A stretch of 64,000 nucleotides of DNA, from the NCBI GenBank assembly GCA_050018415.1, contig JBEKAB010000002.1:62001-126000 (forward strand), given 5' to 3'. Position 1 is the first letter of the stretch. Every line of letters starts with the position of its first letter. The notes under the pieces were generated by a model. The model made no database searches. It was not told the origin of the DNA and saw only the letters and a list, made by a program, of their open reading frames with translations. Made by a program: the position numbers and the translations under genes. The DNA is from UBA1161 sp002311745. GTDB taxonomy: Bacteria > Planctomycetota > Phycisphaerae > Tepidisphaerales > Tepidisphaeraceae. Of this stretch, positions 1-9,400 are shown in pieces.

Positions 1-1339
1 AGTTGATGTCGATCGAGGGGTAGACGCGCTTGTCCACCAGACGGCGGTCCAAATGCAGTTCAGCGTTGCCCGTGCCCTTGAATTCCTCGAAGATCACTTC
101 GTCCATCTTGCTGCCGGTGTCGATCAGGGCGGTGGCCAGGATGGTCAGACTTCCGCCTTCCTCGATGTTGCGGGCGGCGCCGAAGAAGCGCTTGGGCTTC
201 TGCAGGGCGTTGGCGTCGACGCCGCCGGTGAGGATCTTGCCGCTGTGCGGCACCTCGGTGTTGTAGGCGCGGGCCAGGCGGGTGATGCTGTCCAGGAGGA
301 TCACCACGTCCTTGCCGAACTCCACGTAGCGCTTGGCCTTTTCGATGACCATTTCCGCCACCTGTACGTGGCGCGAGGCCGGCTCGTCGAAGGTGCTGCT
401 GACCACCTCGGCCTTGGTGTTGCGTTCCATGTCGGTGACTTCTTCGGGCCGCTCGTCGATCAACAGGACGATCAGCACCACCTCGGGGTGGTTCTTGGTG
501 ATGGCGTTGGCGGTCTTCTGCAGCAGCACGGTCTTGCCGGTGCGCGGCGGAGCGACGATGAGCATGCGCTGGCCCTTGCCGATGGGCGTGACCAGGTCCA
601 CGATGCGCATGTTCAGGTCCTTGGCGTCGTACTCCAGCATGAGGCGGCGGTTGGGGTGCAGCGGCGTGAGGTCTTCAAAGTTGCTGGTGTCCGTGATGCG
701 CTCCGGGTCTTCGCCGTTGATGGCCTCGACGCGCAACAGGGCAAAATAGCGCTCCGATTCCTTGGGCGGACGGATTTGTCCCTGCACGACGTGGCCGTTG
801 CGCAGGCCAAAGCGGCGAATCTGGCTGGGGCTGATGTAGATGTCGTCCGGGCAGGGCAGATAGTTGTATTCCGGGCTGCGCAGGAAGCCGAAGCCGTCGG
901 GCAGGATTTCCAGCACGCCCTCGCCGTACATCAGTCCGTTTTGACGGATGCGGGCACGGAGAATCTGGAAGATCAGGTCCTGCTTCTTGAGGCCGATGAA
1001 GTCGGGGATTCCCTCCTGCTTGGCGATCTCGTGCAGCCTGTGCACGTCCATGGTCTGGAGGTCTTTGATGTAAAGTTTGCCGCCTTTGACCTGCTCGTAC
1101 TTGGCGTTGGTTTCGGCGTCGAAATTGGCGACGTCCTCGGTGGCCGGCTGCTCGGCGGGACGGGGCCGAACCTCTTGCGGCTTGCGGGCGGCGTCGTCCC
1201 CGGCGGCGGTCTCTTCGGGTGCGGCGGCGGTGGCCACGGCCGGAGCCGCTTCCGCGGATCGATCCTGCACCTCCGGCTCGCTGGGCGCTGACGGATGCGA
1301 ACTGCCGCGCCGAGTTCGAGGGGTGGTTGACTTTGCCAT
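1..1339 (-). CDS. rho: Transcription termination factor Rho (3' end outside window)
   Basis: RNA-dependent hexameric ATPase helicase that releases transcripts. 446 codons are present; the gene runs off the left edge, so its C-terminus is missing. About 90 residues rich in Ala, Pro, Glu and Arg come first and are absent from the E. coli protein. The Rho N-terminal helical domain follows (near LHEIAKQEGIPDFIGLKKQD), then the RNA-binding cold-shock-like domain (DGFGFLRSPEYNYL) and the ATPase domain with the P-loop APPRTGKT. The last residues seen include TGSKMDEVIFEEFKGTGN, a strongly conserved Rho segment. ATG at 1339 is preceded by GGAGG six bases upstream. The N-terminal extension is typical of high-GC lineages. 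The identification is secure. Confidence 0.96.
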   Translation of the reverse strand, partial: MAKSTTPRTRRGSSHPSAPSEPEVQDRSAEAAPAVATAAAPEETAAGDDAARKPQEVRPRPAEQPATEDVANFDAETNAKYEQVKGGKLYIKDLQTMDVHRLHEIAKQEGIPDFIGLKKQDLIFQILRARIRQNGLMYGEGVLEILPDGFGFLRSPEYNYLPCPDDIYISPSQIRRFGLRNGHVVQGQIRPPKESERYFALLRVEAINGEDPERITDTSNFEDLTPLHPNRRLMLEYDAKDLNMRIVDLVTPIGKGQRMLIVAPPRTGKTVLLQKTANAITKNHPEVVLIVLLIDERPEEVTDMERNTKAEVVSSTFDEPASRHVQVAEMVIEKAKRYVEFGKDVVILLDSITRLARAYNTEVPHSGKILTGGVDANALQKPKRFFGAARNIEEGGSLTILATALIDTGSKMDEVIFEEFKGTGNAELHLDRRLVDKRVYPSIDIN

Positions 1340-1638
1340 GAAAGGCCTCCTGAAAAGTCTTGGGGGGAATCTCGTTTCCCGCCGGTGGGGGCGTAGGGGG
1401 CCGATCCTTGGCCGCCGGCGACGCCCTTTTCCGGTCAAATCATTGAAATCGAAGGGGGAACGTCCTACTCACAATTACCGCTTGGGGATCCATCCCGTTT
1501 GCCGGTGGCGAAGGCCGGCAGTTCAAACACAAACCCTGCTCATTCCTTCCCTGGAATCCGCCGCTGACGCCTTGTCTGCTTTTATTTTAGCCGTACTGAA
1601 AAGCACAAGCGAATGAATCAAGCGCGATCAGTCAACTG
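1340..1638 (-). other. Spacer between coaE and rho; probable long rho leader
   Basis: No gene is visible in these 299 bases. On the minus strand a TAAAAT box (1584-1589) could be a -10 element for rho, which would give a leader of about 240 nucleotides. No good -35 box or intrinsic terminator accompanies it. Rho genes are often autoregulated through a long leader, but that is knowledge of the family, not something shown here. Confidence 0.4.
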
Positions 1639-2256
1639 TCACGGTGACGGTCTTGCAAGAACTCGGGAAAGCACTTGTACGACTTGACCGCGGGCAAACT
1701 CCGCGTCGGCGGTGTTAACAACAACATAATCGGATATTTCGCGCTTCTTGTCTAGGGGCCATTGCAAATTTTCCCGGCGGAGCAGTTCCTCCAGGTTCCA
1801 GCCCCGCTGGCGGCTCAGCCGCTGGAGCCGAAGCTCCCGCGGCGCCTCGACAAAAACCACGGCGTCGCATTGGGTGCTCAGGCCCGCTTCAAACAGCAGC
1901 GGCGTATCCCAAATAAACGCCGCCACTTGCTGATTATAGGCCCCCTGGGCCATCAGACGCTGGCGGGCCTCGTTGACCAGGGGGTGGAGCAGGTGCTCCA
2001 GCCTCTGCCGCTGAATCGGGTCGGGAAACACCCGCTCGGCCACGGCCTGGTAATCCACCCGCCCGTCAGGCTGCAAAATCTGCTCGCCCCACCAGGATCG
2101 CAATTGCTGCTTCACCTCGTCCCGTAAATAGGCTTGCCGCACCAGCTCATCGGAATCGATCACCCAACATCCCATTTGTCCGAACATGGCGGCGATGATG
2201 CTCTTTCCGCTGCCGATGCCGCCGGCGATGCCGATGATGGGCTTGCCCTCAAACAC
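1639..2256 (-). CDS. coaE: Dephospho-CoA kinase
   Basis: Phosphorylates the ribose 3'-OH of dephospho-CoA, the last step of coenzyme A synthesis. The 205-residue protein matches the usual size. It has the N-terminal P-loop GIAGGIGSGKS, the DSDELVRQAY motif that follows beta-2, and the WDTPLLFEAG segment typical of the family. The start is GTG at 2256. It lies 20 bases after the VOC gene and is probably cotranscribed with leuD. Confidence 0.95.
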   Translation of the reverse strand: MFEGKPIIGIAGGIGSGKSIIAAMFGQMGCWVIDSDELVRQAYLRDEVKQQLRSWWGEQILQPDGRVDYQAVAERVFPDPIQRQRLEHLLHPLVNEARQRLMAQGAYNQQVAAFIWDTPLLFEAGLSTQCDAVVFVEAPRELRLQRLSRQRGWNLEELLRRENLQWPLDKKREISDYVVVNTADAEFARGQVVQVLSRVLARPSP

Positions 2257-2276
2257 AATCCTGGCTCAAGGCGATA

Positions 2277-2711
2277 TTAGAAAACGGCGCGATGCTCGCC
2301 GACTTCCAGCGGATTGCCCGCCGGATCGGACATCAGCAGGCTGTTCATTCCCGGCACCAGGCCGCGCTGGTGCACGAACTCGATTTCCGATTCGATCAAC
2401 CGCTGCGCCAGCTCGCCCAGCGACGGCACCGTGATGCCCAGCGCCCGCAAGTCCTCGCGGTGGCGCATCCGCTCCAAAATCTCGAACCGCAGGCGATGGT
2501 TGTCGGCGCGATAGACGATTGTCGTTTCGGCCAGGTCGCGCTCGAAGCCCAGCAGGCCGAGGTAAAAATCATCCAGCTCCCATTCCAGGCCTGCCGTAGC
2601 GGTAAGACGACAATCCGCCACGGCCACGAGGCGCACGGGCAGCGGTTCTTCCAACCTCGGGCGCCTGTCTTCCATCGGGACAAACGGCGCGCTGGGCTCG
2701 TCCAACTCCAT
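2277..2711 (-). CDS. VOC (glyoxalase/bleomycin-resistance fold) family protein
   Basis: A 144-residue single-domain protein. The C-terminus SDPAGNPLEVGEHR is the usual last strand of a vicinal-oxygen-chelate module, with its Glu metal ligand, and LDDFYLGLLGFERDL matches the first helix and strand. The substrate cannot be read from sequence. ATG lies three bases after the leuD stop, so the genes are probably coupled. Glyoxalase-like proteins have many roles and nothing here links this one to leucine synthesis beyond position. Confidence 0.8.
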   Translation of the reverse strand: MELDEPSAPFVPMEDRRPRLEEPLPVRLVAVADCRLTATAGLEWELDDFYLGLLGFERDLAETTIVYRADNHRLRFEILERMRHREDLRALGITVPSLGELAQRLIESEIEFVHQRGLVPGMNSLLMSDPAGNPLEVGEHRAVF

Positions 2712-2714
2712 AAA

Positions 2715-3278
2715 TCACTTGAGCATGCCCGCCGCGCGCGCGTACGGGAACAGGCCGCCGGCCTCGATGATCGGCAACACATCCCCAAGCGGCCGCAGGG
2801 CATGACGCGCGTTGCCGCGGCTGAGGTTGATCACGCACGCCTGATCCAGGCGCACTTCCAGTTCGTCGCCGGTGCCCACTTTCTCCACCAGCCGTTCGAC
2901 CGATTCCAAGGGGATCAGGTACCCGCCGTTGACGCTGTTGCGAAAGAAGATGCGGGCGTAGAACTCGGCGATGACGCACTTGCAACCGGCTTCGGCCAGC
3001 GCCAGCGGGGCGTGCTCCCGGCTGGAGCCACTGCCAAAATTCTTCCCCGCCACGACGATTTGAAAATCGCTTTTGAGCTCGCCCGGCCGGACGAATCGGA
3101 TGCGGCCATCGGGCAATCCCGCCTTGCCGTCCGGAACGCTGCTCATGGCATACATGCCGAAGAACTTTCGTTCCTCGGGGATCGATGGATTGTACGCCAG
3201 GTATTGCGCAGGGATGATTTGATCTGTATCTATATTGTCGTCAAGCACATAGGCTTTGCCACGCAGGATCAAGTTCAT
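2715..3278 (-). CDS. leuD: 3-isopropylmalate dehydratase small subunit
   Basis: Swivel subunit of isopropylmalate isomerase, which converts 2- to 3-isopropylmalate in leucine synthesis together with LeuC. LeuC is not in this window. The 187 residues contain DNIDTDQIIPAQYL near the N-terminus and GKNFGSGSSREHAP, the substrate-loop signature of aconitase-type small subunits. The size and the residues YLA fit the bacterial/archaeal LeuD type of about 165-200 residues. ATG at 3278 was chosen because the homologous region begins there; ATG at 3290 is possible. It is the first gene of the leuD-VOC-coaE run. Confidence 0.93.
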   Translation of the reverse strand: MNLILRGKAYVLDDNIDTDQIIPAQYLAYNPSIPEERKFFGMYAMSSVPDGKAGLPDGRIRFVRPGELKSDFQIVVAGKNFGSGSSREHAPLALAEAGCKCVIAEFYARIFFRNSVNGGYLIPLESVERLVEKVGTGDELEVRLDQACVINLSRGNARHALRPLGDVLPIIEAGGLFPYARAAGMLK

Positions 3279-3285
3279 AGGGCCC

Positions 3286-3314
3286 ACCATAATTCGCCGC
3301 CGCGGCAATCGCAA
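3286..3314 (-). promoter_or_regulatory. Candidate leuD promoter abutting the start codon
   Basis: On the minus strand TTGCGA (3309-3314) and TATGGT (3286-3291) are separated by 17 bases. Only seven bases separate the -10-like box from ATG at 3278, so transcription would begin at about the first codon. Confidence 0.4.
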
Positions 3315-3704
3315 TTAGGCGACGAATTGTCGCTGTCGCTGTGGGGATTGAAAACGGAGCGGAAACCCGCTTTTGCCGCGTGCGGTCTTTGCGTACGCGC
3401 GTGCGATGCCATCAATTCTCGCGCCGAGCCAATGCGCAAAAGATTTTCGATGTGAAGCCACGACCATCCGTGAATGAATGCCGGCCAGTGAACGAAGTGC
3501 AATCGCGCCGGGCACATAGAAACGCCGACGGAAAAAGAAGACACCGGCATTTCTGCACGGTGTCTTCCGGAGGGGAGAAAATGCGCCGTCGGCTTTGGCC
3601 TTACAGATTACCCATTTTATCCTAACAGCGAGCTCATCAAGAAGCAAGCTAACGGCCATGCTCGCGTCAAATCAATAACCCCATCGGCCGCCCAAGTCAC
3701 CAAT
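3315..3704. other. Gene-free spacer between plsC and leuD
   Basis: These 390 bases contain the plsC terminator described separately and no convincing gene. Open frames here have no recognisable domain and shift between strands. Confidence 0.6.
3531..3567 (-). terminator. Intrinsic terminator of the methyltransferase-GT4-plsC operon
   Basis: A perfect ten-base-pair stem (3537-3546 with 3558-3567, GAAGACACCG arm) with an 11-base loop is followed on the minus strand by TTTTT. It lies about 140 bases downstream of the plsC stop, oriented to end that transcript. Confidence 0.88.
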
Positions 3705-4430
3705 CTACAATCTTTTTCGGTCAAATTTGTCAAAATCATGCTGTTTTCTGCCTCCGCAGGACCCGAGGCAGCGATCCTGCAATACCTGGATAGCGGCTTG
3801 GATGCGTCCCGTCGCCTGCTCCACGTCCGATCGCGATCTGCCCAGGCCGCGCAGTTCGACCGCCGGCGCAAACGCCAAATGGGCTTCATTGGGCACCACG
3901 TAGGCTCGGATTATTTCTTTGCCGCGTTGCGTGCCATCCAGATACGCGGGGTAAACCGGAGCACCCGTTTTCAGGGCCAGCAAACCGATGCCGCTGTGGA
4001 AGGGAAGCAGTTGCCGCGTGCTTTCGATTTTGCCCTCGGGGAAGACGCCCACAACGTATCCCTGCTGCAAAGCGCGCATCGCGGCGCGCGTGGCGGCCAT
4101 GTCGCGCCCGCTGCGCAGCACCGGAATGACGCCGGTCGTCTCGAAGACCCACCGCAGCGGTCTTATGTCGAAGTATTCCCTGGCCATCATCCAGCGGATC
4201 ACTCGGGGGCAGGCGGATTGAACCAACAGCGGGTCCAGCCCGCTGGTGTGATTGCAAACCAGAATGGCCGGTCCGCGACGCGGCAGGGGGCATGGCGGGT
4301 GGACCGTAATTCTGTGGTACAGGCGCGAATACAATACGTTGCCGCATTGCAGCAAGCGGATTCGCCAGTCATGTTCGCGCCGATGCCAGGCGTCGGTGGG
4401 TTGTTCTTCCACGTCCGGCGGCCCGCTCAT
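3705..4430 (-). CDS. plsC: 1-acyl-sn-glycerol-3-phosphate acyltransferase (PlsC family)
   Basis: Membrane-associated acyltransferase that makes phosphatidic acid or acylates a related acceptor. The 241 residues contain the HX4D catalytic motif in NHTSGLDP and the FPEGKIES acceptor-binding motif, in the expected order and spacing. ATG at 4430 overlaps the stop of the upstream glycosyltransferase (ATGA), showing translational coupling. A longer open frame runs upstream but lies inside the glycosyltransferase. Membership in the family is clear. Which acceptor is used is uncertain, since paralogs acylating lipid A-like or ornithine lipids look alike. Confidence 0.88.
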   Translation of the reverse strand: MSGPPDVEEQPTDAWHRREHDWRIRLLQCGNVLYSRLYHRITVHPPCPLPRRGPAILVCNHTSGLDPLLVQSACPRVIRWMMAREYFDIRPLRWVFETTGVIPVLRSGRDMAATRAAMRALQQGYVVGVFPEGKIESTRQLLPFHSGIGLLALKTGAPVYPAYLDGTQRGKEIIRAYVVPNEAHLAFAPAVELRGLGRSRSDVEQATGRIQAAIQVLQDRCLGSCGGRKQHDFDKFDRKRL

Positions 4431-5536
4431 TTCACTCCTCGCGATCGGCGATAGATTTCTTCCAGCCGATCTAGATGCGCCTCCAGCGACAGTCGCGGTC
4501 GCAATGCCAAACACGCTTGACGCATCGCCGAGAACCTTTCCGTGGCAAGCAGTTGGCGCATCGCCTCGGCCAGGGCCGGCACATCGGCCGGGTCGCGCAA
4601 CACGAATCCGTGTTGTCCATCGGTCATGATTTCGCAGGCGCCGTTGTAGATGGTGCTGATCACGGGCAATCCCATCGCCAGAGCTTCCAGCACGACCAGG
4701 CTGCATGAATCGTGGCGCGTCGGCAGAACCAGGAAATCCGCCGCCGCGTAAAAATGAGTCGGCGCATCGGTGGTCCCGGCGAAAATCACGCGATCGGCCA
4801 CGCCCAACCGTCGGGCCAGGGCCGCACATCGCGCAGGATCGTCTTTGCCCACCACGAGCAAGACCGGTTCCGGTTGTTGCAGCCGGGCCAACGCCTCGAT
4901 GGTTTGAGGCAATCCTTTTTGCTCAAAGTGCTGCGCGATCAGCAGAGCCACGATTTTGTCGGAGGTGATATTGAATTGCTGCCGCAGGTCTTTGCCGGCC
5001 TGGGCGTGCTTGGAGGGATCGAATTTCGAGAGATCGACGGCGTTGAACAGTTTCTCCAGCCGGTCGGCGATGCCGGGATAGCATTGCAGGATGGATGCCT
5101 TCACGTAATCCGACAGGCACAGGACCAGGGGTTTGTGCGGCCCGCCCAGCAGCCCCGCTTCGACCTGAGCGTATCGCCGGCGCTTGGTGTTGAATTGATT
5201 GGTCCATCCCGCCTGATACGCCGCCTTGGCCATGCCCGCGTGCGGATGGTAGATGTCGCATCGCCGCACGGGCAGCATGGCGTGGACGATGTCGTACGGC
5301 TGCCGCTGCAGTTGCGCATCCAGAGCGTCGAGAAAGGCGAGATAGCGCCCCGCCCGCGTCGGCGCGCCCCTGTTCAGCGGAACAAACTGCACGCCGGCGA
5401 TGGGCGGGCCGAATCGGCCGGCGAGCAGATGGACCTGGTGACCGCGGCCCGCCAATGCGCCGCCAAGCTCAGCCGTGTACCGTTCTGCGCCACCGCGGGC
5501 CGGATCGGCATTGAAGATGACCAGTGCGATGTTCAT
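4427..5536 (-). CDS. GT4-family glycosyltransferase
   Basis: GT-B fold retaining sugar transferase of 369 residues. The N-terminus ADPARGGAERYTAELG is the acceptor-side glycine-rich loop. The C-terminal half holds the nucleotide-sugar site, including HDSCSLVVLEALAMGLPVIS with the EX7E-type signature and then YNGACEIMTDGQHGFVL. This segment resembles lipopolysaccharide core transferases such as WaaG. Sugar and acceptor are unknown. It sits between a methyltransferase and an acyltransferase, which suggests a lipid or surface glycan. Confidence 0.87.
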   Translation of the reverse strand: MNIALVIFNADPARGGAERYTAELGGALAGRGHQVHLLAGRFGPPIAGVQFVPLNRGAPTRAGRYLAFLDALDAQLQRQPYDIVHAMLPVRRCDIYHPHAGMAKAAYQAGWTNQFNTKRRRYAQVEAGLLGGPHKPLVLCLSDYVKASILQCYPGIADRLEKLFNAVDLSKFDPSKHAQAGKDLRQQFNITSDKIVALLIAQHFEQKGLPQTIEALARLQQPEPVLLVVGKDDPARCAALARRLGVADRVIFAGTTDAPTHFYAAADFLVLPTRHDSCSLVVLEALAMGLPVISTIYNGACEIMTDGQHGFVLRDPADVPALAEAMRQLLATERFSAMRQACLALRPRLSLEAHLDRLEEIYRRSRGVK

Positions 5537-5545
5537 TCAGCGGTG

Positions 5546-6361
5546 TCACACGCCGCGCCTTGCCTCTGCTTCCAGGCGAACCATTTTGAGATGCACAACC
5601 TGTTGCCCATCGGGGGGATGCAGTCGGAGATACTCATCTGCCACTTCGGCGATGAACGTTTCCTGGTCTTGCGCCGGGACGCGATGAAAATAGGGCATCC
5701 ACGTGGTGCGCACCCAGCCGATCAGACCCTCGCGTCCGCGGTGGGTCATGTCTTTGGGGACCAGCTCGACTCGCGTCGGTTCGAGCTGCGCCTCTTGCAG
5801 CCACGCCCGATACTCCTGCGGGTCATGGAATCCCCAGGGGAAGGGGAAATCTTTGAAGCAATTCCTCCAGCGGTCGCGCTCGATGACGGTGGTCGCGGCG
5901 GCCACGACTTCGGACGCGTTGCCGCGACCGCCGAACTGAAGCAACGTCCGGCCGCCCGGACGCAAGGCCCGGCGAATTCCCGCCAGGACGGGACGATGAT
6001 CGATCACCCAGTGCAGACAAGCGAACGACACCACGCAATCAAATTCCGGCCCAAACGTCAGCGAAGCGGCATTCGCCTCCTCGAAACGCAAATTGGCCAA
6101 AGCCGGCGGCCCAAAGCTTCGGCGGGCGAAGGCGATCATCTCGGCCGATGAGTCCACCCCCAGCACCGATCCCCGCGGCACTTGCTGGGCGATTTGGGCC
6201 GTGATCTTCCCGTCGCCGCAGCCAATGTCCAGAATCCGTTCGTCGCCCCGAAGCTTCAGTCGGCCAAACAGTTCTTGCGCCCATTGCTGCTGCCCAGAAG
6301 AATGGCGCTGATACTCCGACGGATCCCAACGCCCGGTCTGCGCAGCGAAGTCATTACTCAT
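5546..6361 (-). CDS. Class I SAM-dependent methyltransferase, trans-aconitate methyltransferase-like
   Basis: 271-residue Rossmann methyltransferase. Motif I is ILDIGCGDGKIT, followed by VLGVDSSAEMI (post-I acidic residue) and FDCVVSFACLHWV (motif II/III). The HWV segment and the overall length resemble trans-aconitate 2-methyltransferase (Tam) and related small-molecule enzymes. ATG at 6361 is preferred; a TTG 30 bases upstream is less likely. It heads the operon with the GT4 gene nine bases downstream. The substrate is not established. Confidence 0.83.
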   Translation of the reverse strand: MSNDFAAQTGRWDPSEYQRHSSGQQQWAQELFGRLKLRGDERILDIGCGDGKITAQIAQQVPRGSVLGVDSSAEMIAFARRSFGPPALANLRFEEANAASLTFGPEFDCVVSFACLHWVIDHRPVLAGIRRALRPGGRTLLQFGGRGNASEVVAAATTVIERDRWRNCFKDFPFPWGFHDPQEYRAWLQEAQLEPTRVELVPKDMTHRGREGLIGWVRTTWMPYFHRVPAQDQETFIAEVADEYLRLHPPDGQQVVHLKMVRLEAEARRGV

Positions 6362-6416
6362 GACCTGATTTGACGCGTTCGGCGCATTCAAGGCAAGCGG
6401 GTTGCTGCGGCGTTTT

Positions 6417-6444
6417 TTGTCCTCGTCATCGGCCGATCTATACT
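6417..6444 (+). promoter_or_regulatory. Candidate metH promoter
   Basis: TTGTCC (6417-6422) and TATACT (6439-6444) are spaced by 16 bases in the 119-base divergent region. Transcription would begin near 6451, leaving a leader of about 30 bases, too short for a cobalamin or SAM riboswitch. Confidence 0.55.
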
Positions 6445-6480
6445 TACTCGGCCCATTGGGCGTTGAATGGATGGTTTGGC

Positions 6481-9400
6481 ATGACTCGTCAGCCGTTTCT
6501 GGATCTGGTTCGTCAGCGCGTCGTCGTCCTGGACGGGGCGATGGGAACCAGCATCCATACGTATCCGCTGGACTTGCAGAAGGACTGGCTGGGTAACGAA
6601 AACGCGTCCGAGGTGCTGAACCTGACCCGGCCGGACCTCATCGGCGAAATCCACGAATCGTTCCTGGCCGTGGGATGCGACGCCGTGGAGACCAACAGCT
6701 TCAACGGCAGCCGCAACGATCTTGGTGAGGCCGGCCTGGCGGATCGCGCGGTCGAGGTGAATCGTATCGCCGCCCAGATCGCCCGCCGGGCGTGCGACAA
6801 ATTTGAAACGCCCGACCGCCCGCGCTACGTGATCGGCTCGGTGGGTCCGACGCGCCGCCTGGTGACGCTCGGCCAGATCACCTGGGACGAGCTGACCGCC
6901 AGCTTCCACCCCCAGATATTAGGATTGCTGGAGGGCGGCGCGGACGTGCTGCTGATCGAAACGCAGCAGGATTTGCTGGCGATCAAGTGCGCCATTGCCG
7001 CGGCCAACCAGGCGTTTGCGGATGTGGGCCGGCGCGTGCCGATCATGGTCCAGGCGTCGTTCGACACCAACAACGGCCAGCAGATGCTGACCGGCGCCGA
7101 TCCCTCGGCGCTGGTCGCGGCCGTCCGGCCCTACGACGAGGTGGAGGTTTTGGGCGTCAACTGCGCCTTTGGCCCGACGGAGCTGAGCGAAACCGTCCGC
7201 GCCATCGCCGCCGGCTATCCCAAGTTCGTCAGCGCCTTGCCCAACGCGGGGCTGCCGGTGTTCGTCGACGGCATTGCGCATTTCCCCATGAAGCCGGACG
7301 ATTACGCCCGCGGCGTGCGGCGGTTCGTCGAGCAGTTCGGCGTGAACATCGTCGGCGGCTGCTGCGGCACGACGCCGGCGCATCTGGCGGCGGTGATCGA
7401 GGCCCTCCGCGGCGTTGCCCGGGCGCCGCGCCACGTTACGCCCAAGCCGCAGATTTCCAGCCTGATCACCGCCGTCGATATCCGCCAGCAGAGCAGTTAT
7501 CTGATCGTCGCCGAGCGCACCAACACCAACGGCTCGCGGCAATTCAAGCGGCTGTTGCAGGAGGAGGATTGGGATGGCCTGGTGAGCATGGGCCGCGACG
7601 AGCTGCGCGACGGCTCGCACGTGCTGGACGTGTGCGTGGATTTCGTCGGCCGCGACGGCGTGCGCGACATGCACGAGGTCGTGCACCGGCTGGTCAACGC
7701 CCTGCCCGCGCCGATCATGCTCGACAGCACCAACCCGGACGTGATGGAGGCCGGGCTCAAGCTGTGCGGCGGCCGCTGCATCCTCAATTCCATGAATCTG
7801 GAAGACGGCGAGCATCGCGTGGCGCACATCTGCGCCCTGGCGAAAAAATACGGCGCGGCCGTCGTCGCCGGATGCATCGACGAGGACAAGCAAAACGCCA
7901 TGGCCCGCACCGCCGATCGCAAATTATCCATCGCCCGGCGCATCCGCGACCTGGCCGTCGGCAAATACGGCCTGAGCGACCAGGACATTTTCTTCGATCC
8001 GCTGGTGTTGCCGATCAGCACCGGCATCGAGGAGGACCGCCGCAACGCCCTGGAAACCATCGAGGGCACGCGGCGCATTTCGCAGGAGCTGCTCGATTGC
8101 CATACCGTCGTCGGCCTGAGCAACGTCAGCTTCGGCCTCAAGCCGGCGGCGCGCGTGGTGCTCAACAGCGCTTTTTTGCACGAGCTGCGCCAGGCGGGAC
8201 TGACTGCGGCCATCGTCCACGCCAGCAAGATCCTTCCGCGCCATCGCATCGACGAGCAGAAATGGAACGCCGCCCTGGACCTGATCCACGACCGGCGGCG
8301 CGACTCCTTCGATCCGTTGACGCATTTTATTTCCCTGTTTCCCGAAGGCGAGTCAGCGGCGCCTGTGGCCGCCGAGGCGGCGGAGAATTTGTCCATCGAG
8401 GAGAAGCTCAAGCGGCACATCATCGACGGCGAAAAGCGCGACCTGACCGCGCACCTGGACGAAGCTCTGAAGAAATATCCGCCGCTGGACGTCATCAACA
8501 ACGTCCTGCTGGAAGGGATGAAGGTGGTGGGGGAGCTGTTCGGCAGCGGGCAGATGCAGTTGCCCTTCGTGCTGCAAAGCGCTGAGACCATGAAGGCGGC
8601 GGTGGCGCACCTGGAACCCCTGATGGAGAAGGTGGAGGGCCAATCCAAGGGCAAGATCGTGCTGGCCACGGTCAAGGGCGACGTGCACGACATCGGCAAA
8701 AATCTAGTGGACATCATCCTGACCAACAACGGCTACACGGTGTTCAACCTGGGCATCAAGCAGCCGGTCGGGGACATCATCCGCGCCGCCCTGGAGCGGC
8801 GGGCGGATGCCATCGGCATGAGCGGCCTGCTGGTCAAGAGCGTCGCGGTCATGAGGGACAACCTGGAGGAACTCAACGCCCAGGGCGTGAAGATTCCCGT
8901 GTTGCTGGGCGGGGCGGCGCTGACGCGCGATTATGCGGAGGAGACTCTGGCCGATCTGTACCGCGGCCCGCTGCTGTATTGCAAGGACGCGTTCGAGGGC
9001 TTGGCGGCGATGGATCACATCTCCACGGGCAAGGTCGAGTCCGTCGTCGACGTTCAGCGTCAGCGGGCGCAGCGCCGCCGGGAACTGCGAGCCAAGAGCC
9101 AGGAAAAATTCGGGCACATCATTTCCGGCGCATCGGCCGCTGGGGGGTCGGAGGTGCCGCGGGACAATCCGGTGCCGGTTCCGCCGTTTTGGGGCAGCCG
9201 CGTCGTCACCGACCTGGCGCCGCGACATCTGTTCTCTTTCATCAACGAAAACGCCCTGTTCACCGGGCAGTGGGGATTCAAGCAGAAAGGCGCCTCCGCC
9301 GAGCAGCACCGGCAACTGATCGCCGAAAAGGCCCAACCGATATTCGAGGCGCTGAAGGTACGCGTGGTCAAGGATCGGCTGATCGAGCCGAAGGTGGTGT

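Noticed and set aside
6362..6480. Cobalamin or SAM riboswitch before metH
   Set aside because: The likely leader is about 30 bases and lacks the conserved B12-box or SAM aptamer.
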